From the NCBI RefSeq assembly GCF_017991995.1, contig NZ_JAGOPN010000004.1, forward strand, positions 214,245 to 278,244: a stretch of 64,000 bases of DNA, read 5' to 3'. How positions within the stretch are numbered: the stretch's first letter is position 1; the number at the start of each line of letters is the position of its first letter. This document shows, one piece after another, positions 18,366 through 27,393 of the stretch. The notes under the pieces were generated by a model. It saw only the letters and a list, made by a program, of their open reading frames with translations, had not been told where the DNA came from and made no database searches. Source of the DNA: Pseudacidovorax sp. (GTDB taxonomy: Bacteria; Pseudomonadota; Gammaproteobacteria; Burkholderiales; Burkholderiaceae_C). Both the position numbers and the translations under genes were made by a program.

Positions 18366-19631
18366 TCAGCCGCCCGGCCGCACCATCTTGCAGTCGGTGC
18401 CCTGGGCGAGTTCGTTGCCGCTGTAGACCGCCTCGGTGCGGAAGCCGTAGTTGGTCCCTTCCCAGCCCGTCCTGACCGTCTTGCCGTCCACCGGCGCGAT
18501 GGTGTTGACCACCTGCGGCAGCAGCAGCTGATGGTCTTCGCCGCGCATGCGCACCGGGCCCACCACCGAGTCGAAGCTCAGGTCTTCCATGGCACGGGCG
18601 ACCGCCACCGTCTCGGTGCTGCCGGCCTTGTCGATGGCGGCGGCGAGCAGGCGCGGCGTCATGTCGATGCGCGGCGCCAGGAAGTCCTTGCCCATCCTGG
18701 CCTTGTAGGCCTTGGCCAGCGCATCCACGCGCGGGCTGTCGGCCTGGCCCGGGTGCCATTCGGCCACCCACGTGAGTTGCCCCAGCTTGGCCTGCGACAC
18801 GGCCAGCACCGTGCCCGGCACCGAGCCGGCGCTGTGGTTGAAGTAGCGAAGGTTGTAGCCGGCATCGCCCGCGGCCTTGAGCAGCAGCGTCATGTCCTGG
18901 CCCCAGTTGCCGGTGATGACCGAGTCGGCGCCCGAGGCCTTGATGTTGGCCACGTAGGGGGCGAAGTCCTTGACCCGGCCGATGGGATGCAGCGCCTCGC
19001 CGACGAACTGCACGTCGGGCCGCGCCAGACCCACCAGCTGCTTGCCATAGCTGGCCCACTGCTTGCCGTGGGCATAGTCCTGGTTGAGCAGGTAGACCTT
19101 CTTCACGTCGGGCGTCTTCTTGATGAAGTTGGCCAGGGCCTTCATCTTCATCGCCGTGTTGGCCTCGGTCTGGAAGTGCCAGAAGCTGCAGGCCTTGCCG
19201 GTGAGTTCGGGGTCGATGGAGGAATGGTTGAGGACCAGGATCTCCTTGCCCGGGTTGCGCTGGTTCCAGCGGTTGACGGCCTGCACCAGCGCCGTCACCA
19301 CCGAGGAGCCCGAGCCGCCGGTGACGATGGCGCGCGCGCCCTGGTCGATGGCGGCCTGCAGGGCGCTCTGGCTTTCCTGGGCGGAGAGCTTGCTGTCGAA
19401 CTGCAGCAGCTGCAATTTGGCCTGGCCCTTGAGCACGCCGCCCTTGGCATTGATGTCGTCCACGGCGTACTGCACATGGGCCAGCATCAGCTCGCCGACG
19501 TTGGCGAAGGGCCCGGAGAGTGGGTCGATGTAGGCGATCTTGTAGACCTTGCCGTCCTGGGCCGAGGCACCGCCAGAGGCGGCGAGAAGCAGGGCGGCGG
19601 CCAGGGGCGCAAGCCGGGCGCGGAATGTCAT
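18366..19631 (-). CDS. Branched-chain amino-acid-type (LivK/HAAT) periplasmic solute-binding protein, orphan
   Basis: 421 residues. It has a cleavable signal peptide (residues 1-24, AAASGGASA-QD) and a two-lobe type I periplasmic binding fold: YKIAYIDPLSGPFANVGELM at the start, GGSGSSVVTALVQAVNRWN and HFQTEANTAMKMKALANFI in lobe 1/2, and DMTPRLLAAAIDKAGSTETVAVARAM near the end. The family feeds high-affinity ABC importers for branched-chain amino acids, amides, urea or aromatic acids. No permease or ATPase genes are adjacent. The gene lies next to a TetR regulator on the same strand and near a CoA ligase/acyl-CoA carboxylase pair, so a carboxylic-acid ligand is possible but unproven. Confidence 0.85.
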   Translation of the reverse strand: MTFRARLAPLAAALLLAASGGASAQDGKVYKIAYIDPLSGPFANVGELMLAHVQYAVDDINAKGGVLKGQAKLQLLQFDSKLSAQESQSALQAAIDQGARAIVTGGSGSSVVTALVQAVNRWNQRNPGKEILVLNHSSIDPELTGKACSFWHFQTEANTAMKMKALANFIKKTPDVKKVYLLNQDYAHGKQWASYGKQLVGLARPDVQFVGEALHPIGRVKDFAPYVANIKASGADSVITGNWGQDMTLLLKAAGDAGYNLRYFNHSAGSVPGTVLAVSQAKLGQLTWVAEWHPGQADSPRVDALAKAYKARMGKDFLAPRIDMTPRLLAAAIDKAGSTETVAVARAMEDLSFDSVVGPVRMRGEDHQLLLPQVVNTIAPVDGKTVRTGWEGTNYGFRTEAVYSGNELAQGTDCKMVRPGG

Positions 19632-19667
19632 GGTGTGTCTCCGTTCGTTGTCGTTGGCATGGAAGGA

Positions 19668-20378
19668 TCAGGCGGCGCGCGTGCGCAAGCCGATCACGCG
19701 CGTGGCAAGCACGGTCAGCTCGTCCACGATCTGCTCGGGGCCGAGCCGGCCGCCCGGCTGGTACCAGCTGTACAGAAAGCCCGGCAGGCTGCAGGCCGCC
19801 AGCGCGGTGATGCGCGTCTCGTTGAAGTCGAGGTCGCCGTCGCGCCGGCCCTGCTCCAGCAGCGGCGTGAGCTTGTCGTAGAAGTGATGGGCCAGCTTCT
19901 TCATCGCGGCGTTGTATTCGGGCCGGTAGACCTGCGGCTCGCGGTAGGGAAAGAAGGCCGCCGGGTAGTGCATGACGGTGGCGCGGATCAGCCGCCGCAG
20001 GCCTTCCTGCACCTTCTGCGCCGCCGGGCGCGGGTCGTCGTCGGCGAAGTCCAGCGCGGTGAAGCAGTCCACCGTGGGCCGCCACGACAGCACCTCGAAC
20101 AGCTCCTGCTTGTCGCGGAAGTAGTAGTAGATGAAGGGCTTGGTCACCTGCAGCGCCTGCGCCACCTGCGCCAGCGTGGTGTTGGCGTAGCCCTGGGTCG
20201 CGAAGAGCCGCGTGGCGGCCTGCAGGATGCGCTCGCGCTGCACGTCCGTGCCGGCGGTGGCCGAGCGCTGACGGCCATTGCCGTGGGTGCGTGCAGGCCC
20301 GTCCACAGACGCATGACTGGCCGGGCCGTCAGGCGCAATGGCTTTGGGTTTGTGCGGTGTCTCCGATGTTCTACCCAT
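19668..20378 (-). CDS. TetR-family transcriptional repressor
   Basis: 236 residues from the ATG at 20378. A basic, disordered leader of about 45 residues precedes the TetR helix-turn-helix (RERILQAATRLFATQGYANTTLAQVAQALQVTKPFIYYYFRDKQELFE). The C-terminal ligand domain ends near GFLYSWYQPGGRLGPEQIVDEL, a pattern of regulators of fatty-acid or acyl-CoA metabolism. It is divergent from the CoA-ligase/carboxylase operon with a 98-bp intergenic gap containing two palindromes, so it probably represses that operon and itself. The inducer is probably an acyl-CoA. The solute-binding gene follows in the same direction. Confidence 0.85.
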   Translation of the reverse strand: MGRTSETPHKPKAIAPDGPASHASVDGPARTHGNGRQRSATAGTDVQRERILQAATRLFATQGYANTTLAQVAQALQVTKPFIYYYFRDKQELFEVLSWRPTVDCFTALDFADDDPRPAAQKVQEGLRRLIRATVMHYPAAFFPYREPQVYRPEYNAAMKKLAHHFYDKLTPLLEQGRRDGDLDFNETRITALAACSLPGFLYSWYQPGGRLGPEQIVDELTVLATRVIGLRTRAA

Positions 20379-20411
20379 CGGTAGGATTGTTCGTGCACCA
20401 TGCAATGCATG
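20371..20411. promoter_or_regulatory. Candidate TetR operators between the repressor and the CoA-ligase gene
   Basis: Two palindromes are present. CTACC-N4-GGTAG (20371-20384) spans the repressor start codon, and CATGCA-A-TGCATG (20399-20411) lies in the centre of the gap. Assignment to the TetR protein is inferred from position. Confidence 0.45.
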
Positions 20412-20476
20412 ACAAGGGTCGACGGGGTTCGATGCGCTATCGCTAACCCTGATCGGCAGACGCCACGGAGACACCC

Positions 20477-22123
20477 ATGAGCCTCGACACCCCGCCCGAT
20501 TTGGCGGCCGGCGCGCTTCCCGAGCGCCCCCGCCAGCCCCTGCACGAGTACCTGCGCGCCCACGCGCGCGAGCGCGGCGACCATGTCGCCTGCTTCTGGT
20601 ACGGCCACCGAATGAGCTATGCCGAGCTCGACCGCGCCAGCGACGCCTTCGCCGCCCGGCTGCAGGCCCTGGGCGTGGCCAAGGGCGAGCCGGTGGTGCT
20701 CTTCCTCAACAACTGCCCCCAATACCTGGTGGCCCATTACGGCATCCAGAAGATCGGCGCCATCGTCTGCCCCAGCGGTCCGCTCAACAAGGCCCATGAG
20801 CTGGCCTACCAGGTGGGCGACCTCAAGGCGCGCGTCATCGTGGCCGCCGCGCCGCTGCTGCCCGTGGTGCAGCAGGTGCAGGCCGAGGCGCCACACCTGG
20901 CCCATGTCTTCGTCGTGCACTATGCCGACCTGCTGCCCACCGAGCCGGTGCTGGACCTGCCCGCCGAGCTGCAGGCCGCGATGAAGGAGGCGCGCACCGT
21001 GCCTGCCGGCTGCGAGGACTTCCGAGAGGCCAGCGCTGGCGATGCGAAGCCTGCCCCGGTCGCGCTGTCGCTGGACGATGTGGCCCTCATGACCTACACC
21101 TCGGGCACCACCGGCCTGCCCAAGGGCGCGATGCTGAGCTACGGCAACGCCCTGTTCAAGACGCGCATCGCGGCCGACTGCAACGGCGTGCAGGCCGACG
21201 ACGTGCTGTTGTCGGTGGCGCCGCTGTACCACATCGCCGGCATGCTGATGGCCGTGAACGTGCCGGTGCTGGTGGGCGCCACGCAGGTGCTGCTGCACCG
21301 TTTCGACCCGCATGCGGTGCTGCAGGCCATCGACCGCCACAAGGTCACCTGGTGGTACAGCATCGCGCCCATGAACGTGGCCTGCATGCAGCTGCCGGAT
21401 GCGCGCGATTTCGACCTGTCCAGCCTCAAGGTCAACCCGGTCACCAGCTTCGGCATCGCCTTCACCGAGCCGCTGGCGAAGCAGTGGCAGGGCTTCGCCC
21501 CCCACTGCACCTCGCACGAAGCCGCCTACGGCCTGTCGGAGACCCACACCTGCGACACCTACACGCCGCGCCATGCGCCGCGCTGGGGCACGCAGGGCGT
21601 GCCGGCGCCGGGCGTGACCATCCGCATCCTCGATCCCGAGACCGGCCGCGACCTGCCTGCGGGCGAGGTGGGCGAGATCGTGCTGACCAGCGAAGGCACC
21701 TTCAAGGGCTACTGGAACAAGCCCGAGGCCACCGCCGCCACACTGCGCAACGGCTGGGTGCACACGGGCGACATGGGCAAGCTGGATGCCGATGGCTACC
21801 TCTGCTTCATCGGCCGCTTCAAGGAGATGATCAAGGTCTCGGGCTACAGCGTGTTCCCCGAGGAGGTCGAGACCATCCTCATCAAGCATCCGGCCGTGGC
21901 CCAGGCCGCGGTCATCGCCCAGTCCGATGCGGAGAAGGGCGAGGTGGTCAAGGCCTTCATCGTGCGCAAGCCGGGCGCCGACACCACGCCCGAGGCCATT
22001 GCCGCCTGGGCGCGCGACAACATGGCGCCCTACAAGGTGCCGCGGCAGGTGCGCTTCATCGATGCGCTGCCAGCCACCGGCGCGGGCAAGGTGCTGCGCC
22101 GCCTGCTGAAAGACATCGAGTGA
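20477..22123 (+). CDS. Acyl-CoA synthetase (AMP-forming)
   Basis: 548 residues. ANL-superfamily motifs are intact: P-loop MTYTSGTTGLPKGAM (about residues 204-218), the A5 motif AAYGLSETHTCDTY, the aspartate of VHTGDMGKLDADGYL, the hinge GRFKEMIKVSGYSVFP and the catalytic lysine in PATGAGKVLRRLL near the C-terminus. It activates a carboxylic acid to its CoA thioester with ATP. The substrate is unknown: medium- or long-chain fatty acid or an aromatic acid are both possible. It is followed after 10 bp by the acyl-CoA carboxylase, so the product is probably carboxylated at the alpha carbon. A divergent TetR gene is the likely regulator. Confidence 0.88.
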   Translation: MSLDTPPDLAAGALPERPRQPLHEYLRAHARERGDHVACFWYGHRMSYAELDRASDAFAARLQALGVAKGEPVVLFLNNCPQYLVAHYGIQKIGAIVCPSGPLNKAHELAYQVGDLKARVIVAAAPLLPVVQQVQAEAPHLAHVFVVHYADLLPTEPVLDLPAELQAAMKEARTVPAGCEDFREASAGDAKPAPVALSLDDVALMTYTSGTTGLPKGAMLSYGNALFKTRIAADCNGVQADDVLLSVAPLYHIAGMLMAVNVPVLVGATQVLLHRFDPHAVLQAIDRHKVTWWYSIAPMNVACMQLPDARDFDLSSLKVNPVTSFGIAFTEPLAKQWQGFAPHCTSHEAAYGLSETHTCDTYTPRHAPRWGTQGVPAPGVTIRILDPETGRDLPAGEVGEIVLTSEGTFKGYWNKPEATAATLRNGWVHTGDMGKLDADGYLCFIGRFKEMIKVSGYSVFPEEVETILIKHPAVAQAAVIAQSDAEKGEVVKAFIVRKPGADTTPEAIAAWARDNMAPYKVPRQVRFIDALPATGAGKVLRRLLKDIE

Positions 22124-22133
22124 GGACGGGCGC

Positions 22134-25100
22134 ATGTTCAAGAAAGTTCTGATCGCCAACCGCGGCGAGATCGCCGTGCGTCTGGTGCGCGCCCTGCAGG
22201 ACCTGGGCATCGCCAGCGTGGCCGTGCATGCGCAGGACGATGCACAGGCCCTGCATGCGCAGCTGGCCGATGTCGCCGTGCCACTGGCGGCCACCGGGCC
22301 GTCCGCCTATCTCGACATCGACGCGCTTCTGGCCATCGCCCACGCGCAGGGCTGCGATGCGGTGCATCCCGGCTATGGCTTCCTGAGCGAGCGGGCCGAC
22401 TTCGCGCAGGCCTGTGCGAAGGCCGGGCTGGTCTTCATCGGGCCGACGCCGGAGCAGCTGGCGCTGTTCGGCGACAAGGCGCGCGCCCGCGCACTGGCCC
22501 AGCAATGCGATGTGCCGGTCATGCCGGGCAGTGCCGGCGCGGTCACACTGCAGGAAGCCCAGACCTTCTTCGCCGAGCAGGCGAAGGACGGCGCGGGCGT
22601 GATGATCAAGGCCATCGGCGGTGGCGGCGGCCGGGGCATGCGCGCCGTGCTGCGTGCGGAGGATGTGGCCGACGCCCATGCCCGTTGCGTCTCCGAGGCC
22701 CGCGCGGCCTTCGGTGTGGACGGCGTGTACGTCGAGCGCCTGATGCCACGCGCACGCCACATCGAGATCCAGGTGCTGGGCGACGGTGAATCGGTCGCCA
22801 GCCTGGGCGAGCGCGAATGCACCCTGCAGCGCCGCTTCCAGAAGCTGGTGGAGATCGCGCCCAGCCCGACCTTGTCCGAGCCCCTGCGTGCCGCCCTCAC
22901 ACAGGCGGCGCTGCGCATGGCGCAGGCCGTGGGCTACCTGGGCCTGGGCACCTTCGAGTTTCTGGTGGACGAGGGCTCGGCCATGCTGCCCTGGGTCTTC
23001 ATCGAGGCCAACCCGCGTCTGCAGGTGGAGCACACGGTGACCGAGGCCGTCACCGGGCTCGACCTGGTGCAACTGCAACTGGCCGTGCTGGCCGGTCAGC
23101 GGCTGGGCACGCTCGGCATCGACACCGGGCGCACCGCCGCGCAGCAGGGCTTCGCCATCCAGTGGCGCATCAATGCCGAGACGCTGGACGCGCAGGGCAA
23201 CGCACGCCCCGCTGGCGGCCGGCTGGCGCGCTTCGACCTGCCCTCGGGCCCCGGCGTGCGGGTGGACACCCACGGCTATGCCGGCCTGTCGCCCTCGCCG
23301 CACTACGACACGCTGCTGGCCAAGCTGATCGTCGCCAGCCGCAGCAACGACCTTGCCGACGTGCGGCGCCGCAGCCTGCGCGCGCTGGCCGAATGCCGCA
23401 TCGAGGGCATGGCCACCAATCTGCCGCTGTTGCGCGCCATCGGCGAACGGCCGGAGTTCGCACAGCAGGACGTGCACACACGCTTCGTCGAGGCGCATCT
23501 GGGCGAGCTGCTCAAGGCGGCAGAGACGATGGTCGCGCCGGCTTCGCTCACGCCGTCGGTGGCCACAGCGCCTGTCCCGGCAACGGATGACCAAGGCTAC
23601 GAGGGCTTCCTCCATATCCGCGCCCCCATGCCCGCCCGCCTGGTGCAGTTCGACGTGGCCATCGGCGACGTGGTGCCGGCCGGCGCGCAACTGGGCGTGC
23701 TGGAGGCCATGAAGATGGAGCACCTGCTGCAGGCTGCCGAGCCCGGCCGCGTGGTCGCACTGCTGGCCGCTGCCGGCGACTATCTGGCGGAGGGACAGCC
23801 GCTGGTGCAGCTCGAACCCGTGGATGCCGGGCAGGCCGGCGAGCAGCAGGGCGCCGCCATCGACCCTGCGCACATCCGCCCCGACCTGCAGCGCGTCATC
23901 GACCGCCACGCGCCGACGCTGGACACCAACCGCCCGCAGGCCGTCGCCAAGCGCCATGCGCAGGGCGGGCGCACCGCGCGCGAGAACATCGCCGACCTCT
24001 GTGCGCTGGACGCAGACCCCGGCAACTTCATCGAATACGGCCAGCTCGCCATCGCCGCGCAGACCCGCCGCCGCAGCCTGGAGGACCTGGTTGCCAACAC
24101 GCCGGCCGACGGCATGGTGACCGGCATCGGCAGCGTCAACGCCGAGCTCTTCGGCGCCGAGGCCTCGCGCTGCGTGGTCATGGCCTACGACTACACCGTG
24201 CTGGCCGGCACCCAGGGCATGCGCAACCACCACAAGAAGGACCGCATGCTGGCGCTGGCGCACCAGCTCAAGCTGCCGGTGGTGCTGTTCGCCGAAGGCG
24301 GCGGCGGCCGGCCGGGCGACGTGGACATGCCCATCGTCGCCGGCCTCAACAACCACACCTTCAGCCAGTACGCCGCGCTCTCGGGCGTGGTGCCGGTGGT
24401 GGGCATCGCCCACGGCCGCTGCTTTGCGGGCAATGCGGCGCTGCTGGGCTGCAGCGACGTGATCATCGCCACCAAGAACAGCAACATCGGCATGAGCGGC
24501 CCCGCCATGATCGAAGGCGGCGGCCTGGGTCGCTTCGCGCCCGAGCAGATCGGGCCCAGCGCGGTGCAGTCGCGCAACGGCGTGATCGACATCCTGGTGG
24601 AGGACGAAGCCGAGGCCACGGCCGCGGCGCGGCAGTACCTGTCGTACTTCCAGGGCCGCACGGCGACATGGGAAGCCGGCGACGCGCGCCTGCTGCGCCA
24701 GGCCGTGCCCGAGAACCGGCTGCGCGTGTACGACGTGCGTGCCGTCATGCGCGGCCTGGTGGACACCGGCTCGCTGCTGGAACTGCGCGCCGGCTTCGGC
24801 GCCGGCATGGTGACGGCGCTGGCCCGCATCGAGGGGCGCCCTGTGGGCGTGCTGGCCAACAACCCGCGCCACCTGGGCGGCGCCATCGACGTCGAAGCGG
24901 CCGACAAGGCCGCGCGCTTCATGCAGCTGTGCAATGCCCATGGCCTGCCGCTGGTGGCGCTGTGCGACACGCCGGGCTTCATGGTGGGGCCGGACGTCGA
25001 GGCCCAGGCCCAGGTGCGGCATGTGTCCCGGATGTTCATGGTGGCCTCGCACCTGCGCGTGCCCTACTTCACCGTGGTGCTGCGCAAGGGCTACGGCCTG

Positions 25101-25433
25101 GGGGCGCAGGCCATGGCGGCGGGCGGCTTCGATGCGCCGGTGTTCACCGTCGCCTGGCCCACGGGCGAGTTCGGTGCCATGGGCCTGGAGGGCGCCGTGC
25201 GCCTGGGCTTTCGCAAGGAGCTGGAAGCGGTGCCCGAAGGCGCCGAACGCGATGCGCTCTTCAAGCAATTGGTCGACCGGCAGTACGCCGACGGCCAGGC
25301 CGTCAACATGGCGCAGACGCTGGAGATCGACGCCGTGATCGATCCGGCGGACACCCGCGCCTGGCTGGTGCGCGGCCTGGCCTCGGCCGGTCGGGTGCAG
25401 GAGTCGCCCAAGCCCTACGTCGACACGTGGTGA
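22134..25433 (+). CDS. Single-chain multidomain acyl-CoA carboxylase (biotin carboxylase + BCCP + carboxyltransferase)
   Basis: 1099 residues in one uninterrupted frame. Residues 1 to about 445 are biotin carboxylase, with MFKKVLIANRGEIAVR, the ATP-grasp glycine loop IKAIGGGGGRGMR, EANPRLQVEHTVTEAVTGLDLV and the BC C-domain. About 500-575 is a biotinyl carrier domain with EAMKMEH; the biotinylated lysine is Lys527. From about 585 to the end is a fused beta+alpha carboxyltransferase of the crotonase-like type (NIADLCALDADPGNFIEYGQ; AEGGGGRPGD; TPGFMVGPDVEAQAQVRH; YGLGAQAMAAGGF). This one-polypeptide order BC-BCCP-CT is that of the long-chain acyl-CoA carboxylases (LCC) known from mycobacteria and some proteobacteria, rather than two-subunit acetyl- or propionyl-CoA carboxylases. 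It is co-transcribed with the CoA ligase. Confidence 0.92.
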   Translation: MFKKVLIANRGEIAVRLVRALQDLGIASVAVHAQDDAQALHAQLADVAVPLAATGPSAYLDIDALLAIAHAQGCDAVHPGYGFLSERADFAQACAKAGLVFIGPTPEQLALFGDKARARALAQQCDVPVMPGSAGAVTLQEAQTFFAEQAKDGAGVMIKAIGGGGGRGMRAVLRAEDVADAHARCVSEARAAFGVDGVYVERLMPRARHIEIQVLGDGESVASLGERECTLQRRFQKLVEIAPSPTLSEPLRAALTQAALRMAQAVGYLGLGTFEFLVDEGSAMLPWVFIEANPRLQVEHTVTEAVTGLDLVQLQLAVLAGQRLGTLGIDTGRTAAQQGFAIQWRINAETLDAQGNARPAGGRLARFDLPSGPGVRVDTHGYAGLSPSPHYDTLLAKLIVASRSNDLADVRRRSLRALAECRIEGMATNLPLLRAIGERPEFAQQDVHTRFVEAHLGELLKAAETMVAPASLTPSVATAPVPATDDQGYEGFLHIRAPMPARLVQFDVAIGDVVPAGAQLGVLEAMKMEHLLQAAEPGRVVALLAAAGDYLAEGQPLVQLEPVDAGQAGEQQGAAIDPAHIRPDLQRVIDRHAPTLDTNRPQAVAKRHAQGGRTARENIADLCALDADPGNFIEYGQLAIAAQTRRRSLEDLVANTPADGMVTGIGSVNAELFGAEASRCVVMAYDYTVLAGTQGMRNHHKKDRMLALAHQLKLPVVLFAEGGGGRPGDVDMPIVAGLNNHTFSQYAALSGVVPVVGIAHGRCFAGNAALLGCSDVIIATKNSNIGMSGPAMIEGGGLGRFAPEQIGPSAVQSRNGVIDILVEDEAEATAAARQYLSYFQGRTATWEAGDARLLRQAVPENRLRVYDVRAVMRGLVDTGSLLELRAGFGAGMVTALARIEGRPVGVLANNPRHLGGAIDVEAADKAARFMQLCNAHGLPLVALCDTPGFMVGPDVEAQAQVRHVSRMFMVASHLRVPYFTVVLRKGYGLGAQAMAAGGFDAPVFTVAWPTGEFGAMGLEGAVRLGFRKELEAVPEGAERDALFKQLVDRQYADGQAVNMAQTLEIDAVIDPADTRAWLVRGLASAGRVQESPKPYVDTW

Positions 25434-25440
25434 GCCCTGG

Positions 25441-25460
25441 CAGGCGCGACGCCGCGCCTG
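25441..25460 (+). terminator. Hairpin after the acyl-CoA carboxylase
   Basis: The perfect arms CAGGCGCG and CGCGCCTG flank the loop ACGC, 7 nt after the stop. There is no U-run, so termination strength is uncertain. Confidence 0.4.
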
Positions 25461-25497
25461 CGCCTATCGTGCGGGGCTCTTCACTGCGGCTTGCACG

Positions 25498-26736
25498 ATG
25501 TTCCTCTTCCGTTGTCGGGGCCTTGCTGCCGCGCTCGTCCTTGGTCTGGCCGCAATGGGTGCGCATGCCGCGCCGGGCTGGACCGCCGCCTGGGCGGCCG
25601 CGCCCCAGAATTTCGACGCCCTGCCGCAGTTGCCCGGCGTACCGGCTGCACCCAAGTGGATGGTGCAGGGCACCGTGCGCCAGCAACTCACCGTGGCGCT
25701 GGACGGCAAGCAGGTGCGGGTGCGCTTCTCCAACCGCTTCGGCCAAAGGCCACTGCGCATCGCGGCTGCCACCGTCGCCCTGGGCACCGGGGGCGGCAAC
25801 CTGTCGCCCGGCACGCGGCAGCCCCTCGCGATTGGCGGCCGCGCCGCATTCGAGGTGCCAGCCGGGCAGGAGCGCTGGACGGACGGCGCGGACCTGGCGG
25901 TGCGCGCTGGACAAATCCTGGTGGTGAGCTTTGCGCTGGCCGAGTCCGTGCCCGCCACCGTGGTGCATCGCCTGCCGCCGGATGGGGCCTGGCTGGCGTC
26001 CGGCAACCAGACCGACGCGGCGCAACTGAAGGACGTCCAGCGCAAGCCGTGGAACCTGTTCGTCACCGGCCTCGACGTCAAGCCGCCCACGCCGGCGAAT
26101 GTCCTTGTGGCTTTCGGCGACTCGATCACCGAGGGCTCCGGCGCGGAAAGTGGTGCCGACGCGGCCCGCTATCCGCAGCGCCTGGGTGTGCGGTTGCAGG
26201 GTGTCGCCGGGCACACGCCCGTCGCCGTGATCAACGCCGGCATGGGTGGCAACCGCCTGCTGGCGGATTTCACCGGGCCCAGCGGCATTTCGCGATTCGA
26301 CGCCGACGTCCTGCGGCAGAGCGGGGCGACGCATGTCCTGGTGCTCATCGGCATCAACGACATCGGTTTCGGCACCTTCCAGGGCAAGCTGCTGCCGGGC
26401 TTCAACCCGCCCACCGCGCAGGCGCTCACAGACGGGCTCCAGCAATTGGTCGACCGTGCCCGCGGGCGCGGCCTGAAGGTGCTGCTGGGCACACTGCTGC
26501 CTTTCGAGGGCTCGGGCTACTGGAGCGAGGCGAACGAGGCGAAGCGCGAGGCGGTCAACCGCTGGATCCGCGGCCGGCAGGACGTGGCCGTCGTCGACTT
26601 CGACGCCGCATTGCGCGACCCGGCCGATGGGCGCCGGCTTGCCGCGCGCTACGACAGCGGCGATCACCTGCATCCCAACGCGGCAGGCACGGCGGCCATG
26701 GCGCAGGTGGCCGACGTGCCGCTGCTGCGGGAATGA
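25498..26736 (+). CDS. Secreted SGNH/GDSL-family hydrolase
   Basis: 412 residues. The signal peptide is cleaved near AMGAHA-AP (residue 24). An N-terminal beta-sandwich-like segment (about 25-195) precedes the SGNH domain. The catalytic serine is Ser209 in VAFGDSITEG, block II is INAGMGGNRLL, block III is LVLIGINDIGF, and the Asp-His pair is Asp389/His392 (GDHLHPNA). It is an esterase or lipase-like enzyme, probably acting on an acyl or acetyl group of polysaccharide or lipid outside the cytoplasm; the two-domain layout resembles carbohydrate esterases. It is monocistronic, 64 bp after the carboxylase. Confidence 0.85.
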   Translation: MFLFRCRGLAAALVLGLAAMGAHAAPGWTAAWAAAPQNFDALPQLPGVPAAPKWMVQGTVRQQLTVALDGKQVRVRFSNRFGQRPLRIAAATVALGTGGGNLSPGTRQPLAIGGRAAFEVPAGQERWTDGADLAVRAGQILVVSFALAESVPATVVHRLPPDGAWLASGNQTDAAQLKDVQRKPWNLFVTGLDVKPPTPANVLVAFGDSITEGSGAESGADAARYPQRLGVRLQGVAGHTPVAVINAGMGGNRLLADFTGPSGISRFDADVLRQSGATHVLVLIGINDIGFGTFQGKLLPGFNPPTAQALTDGLQQLVDRARGRGLKVLLGTLLPFEGSGYWSEANEAKREAVNRWIRGRQDVAVVDFDAALRDPADGRRLAARYDSGDHLHPNAAGTAAMAQVADVPLLRE

Positions 26737-26871
26737 GGGGCCGAGCCGTGCGGCCTTCGCGCTGCCTTTCGCGCGGGATACAGCTTCACACAAGCATTTG
26801 CCTTGCGCTGACGCGCCGTTGACACCCGCGGCGCACCATCGAGGCTCCAACACTTCATGAGGAAGCAACCC

Positions 26872-27252
26872 ATGAAAAAGAGCATCACCGCCGTCGCCCT
26901 CTCCCTGGGCACCGCCACCCTTCTTTCGCTGGGCGCCATCGCCGTCCCGGCTTCCGCCCAGGCCCAGCCGGTCATCAATGTGCAGATCGGCCAGCCCCCG
27001 CCGCCGCCCCGTGCCGAGCGCATGCCCCCGCCGCGCCGTGGCTTCGTGTGGGCGCCTGGTCACTGGGAAGCCCGTCGCGGCCAGTACGTCTGGGCGCCGG
27101 GCCACTGGGTCAAGGCGCGTCCGGGCTACGCCTACCGCGCGCCGGAGTGGCGTGAGCGCGGTGGCCGCTGGGAATACAACCGGGGCCGTTGGGACCGCGA
27201 CGGCGTGCCGAATCGCCACGACCGCCGGCCGAACAACCCGAATCGGTATTGA
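26872..27252 (+). CDS. YXWGXW-repeat secreted/periplasmic small basic protein
   Basis: 126 residues from the ATG at 26872, chosen because GAGGAAG stands 6-12 nt upstream; an ATG at 26857 is weaker. The signal peptide ends near ASAQA-QP. The mature protein has a Pro stretch and then tandem aromatic repeats of the type FVWAPGHWEAR / YVWAPGHWVKAR, the YXWGXW (WxPGHW) motif found in small envelope proteins. It ends in an Arg/Asn-rich tail. Function is unknown; a surface or stress role is often assumed for the family. It is a single gene preceded by a 135-bp gap and followed by a repeat element. Confidence 0.75.
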   Translation: MKKSITAVALSLGTATLLSLGAIAVPASAQAQPVINVQIGQPPPPPRAERMPPPRRGFVWAPGHWEARRGQYVWAPGHWVKARPGYAYRAPEWRERGGRWEYNRGRWDRDGVPNRHDRRPNNPNRY

Positions 27253-27253
27253 C

Positions 27254-27377
27254 GACACCCCCATGCCGCTTCGCGGCTCCCCCTCCCTGGCGCCTTCGGC
27301 TTGGAGGGGGCGCACCCGGAGGCCTGGCGAAGCCAGTTCCTCGGGTGCACTTGCGTCGCCTGCTCCGCGGCGCTTCG
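27254..27377 (+). repeat. Dispersed intergenic repeat, copy D
   Basis: This is the clearest copy. It starts ACCCCCATGCCGCTTCGCGG, continues CTGGCGCCTTCGGCTTGGAGG, GGGGCGCACCC, the hairpin GCCTGGCGAAGCCAGTTCC, then GGGTGCACTTGCGTCGCCTGC and TCCGCGGCGC. The reverse complement matches 10225-10405 almost throughout. It lies between the two convergent operons. Confidence 0.75.
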
Positions 27378-27393
27378 ATCTGTGGGTAGTGCG

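Noticed and set aside
22056-25268. Long minus-strand open frame (about 1070 codons) opposite the acyl-CoA carboxylase
   Set aside because: Its protein is Gly/Ala/Arg/His-rich without domains; it mirrors the GC-rich codon bias of the real plus-strand gene.
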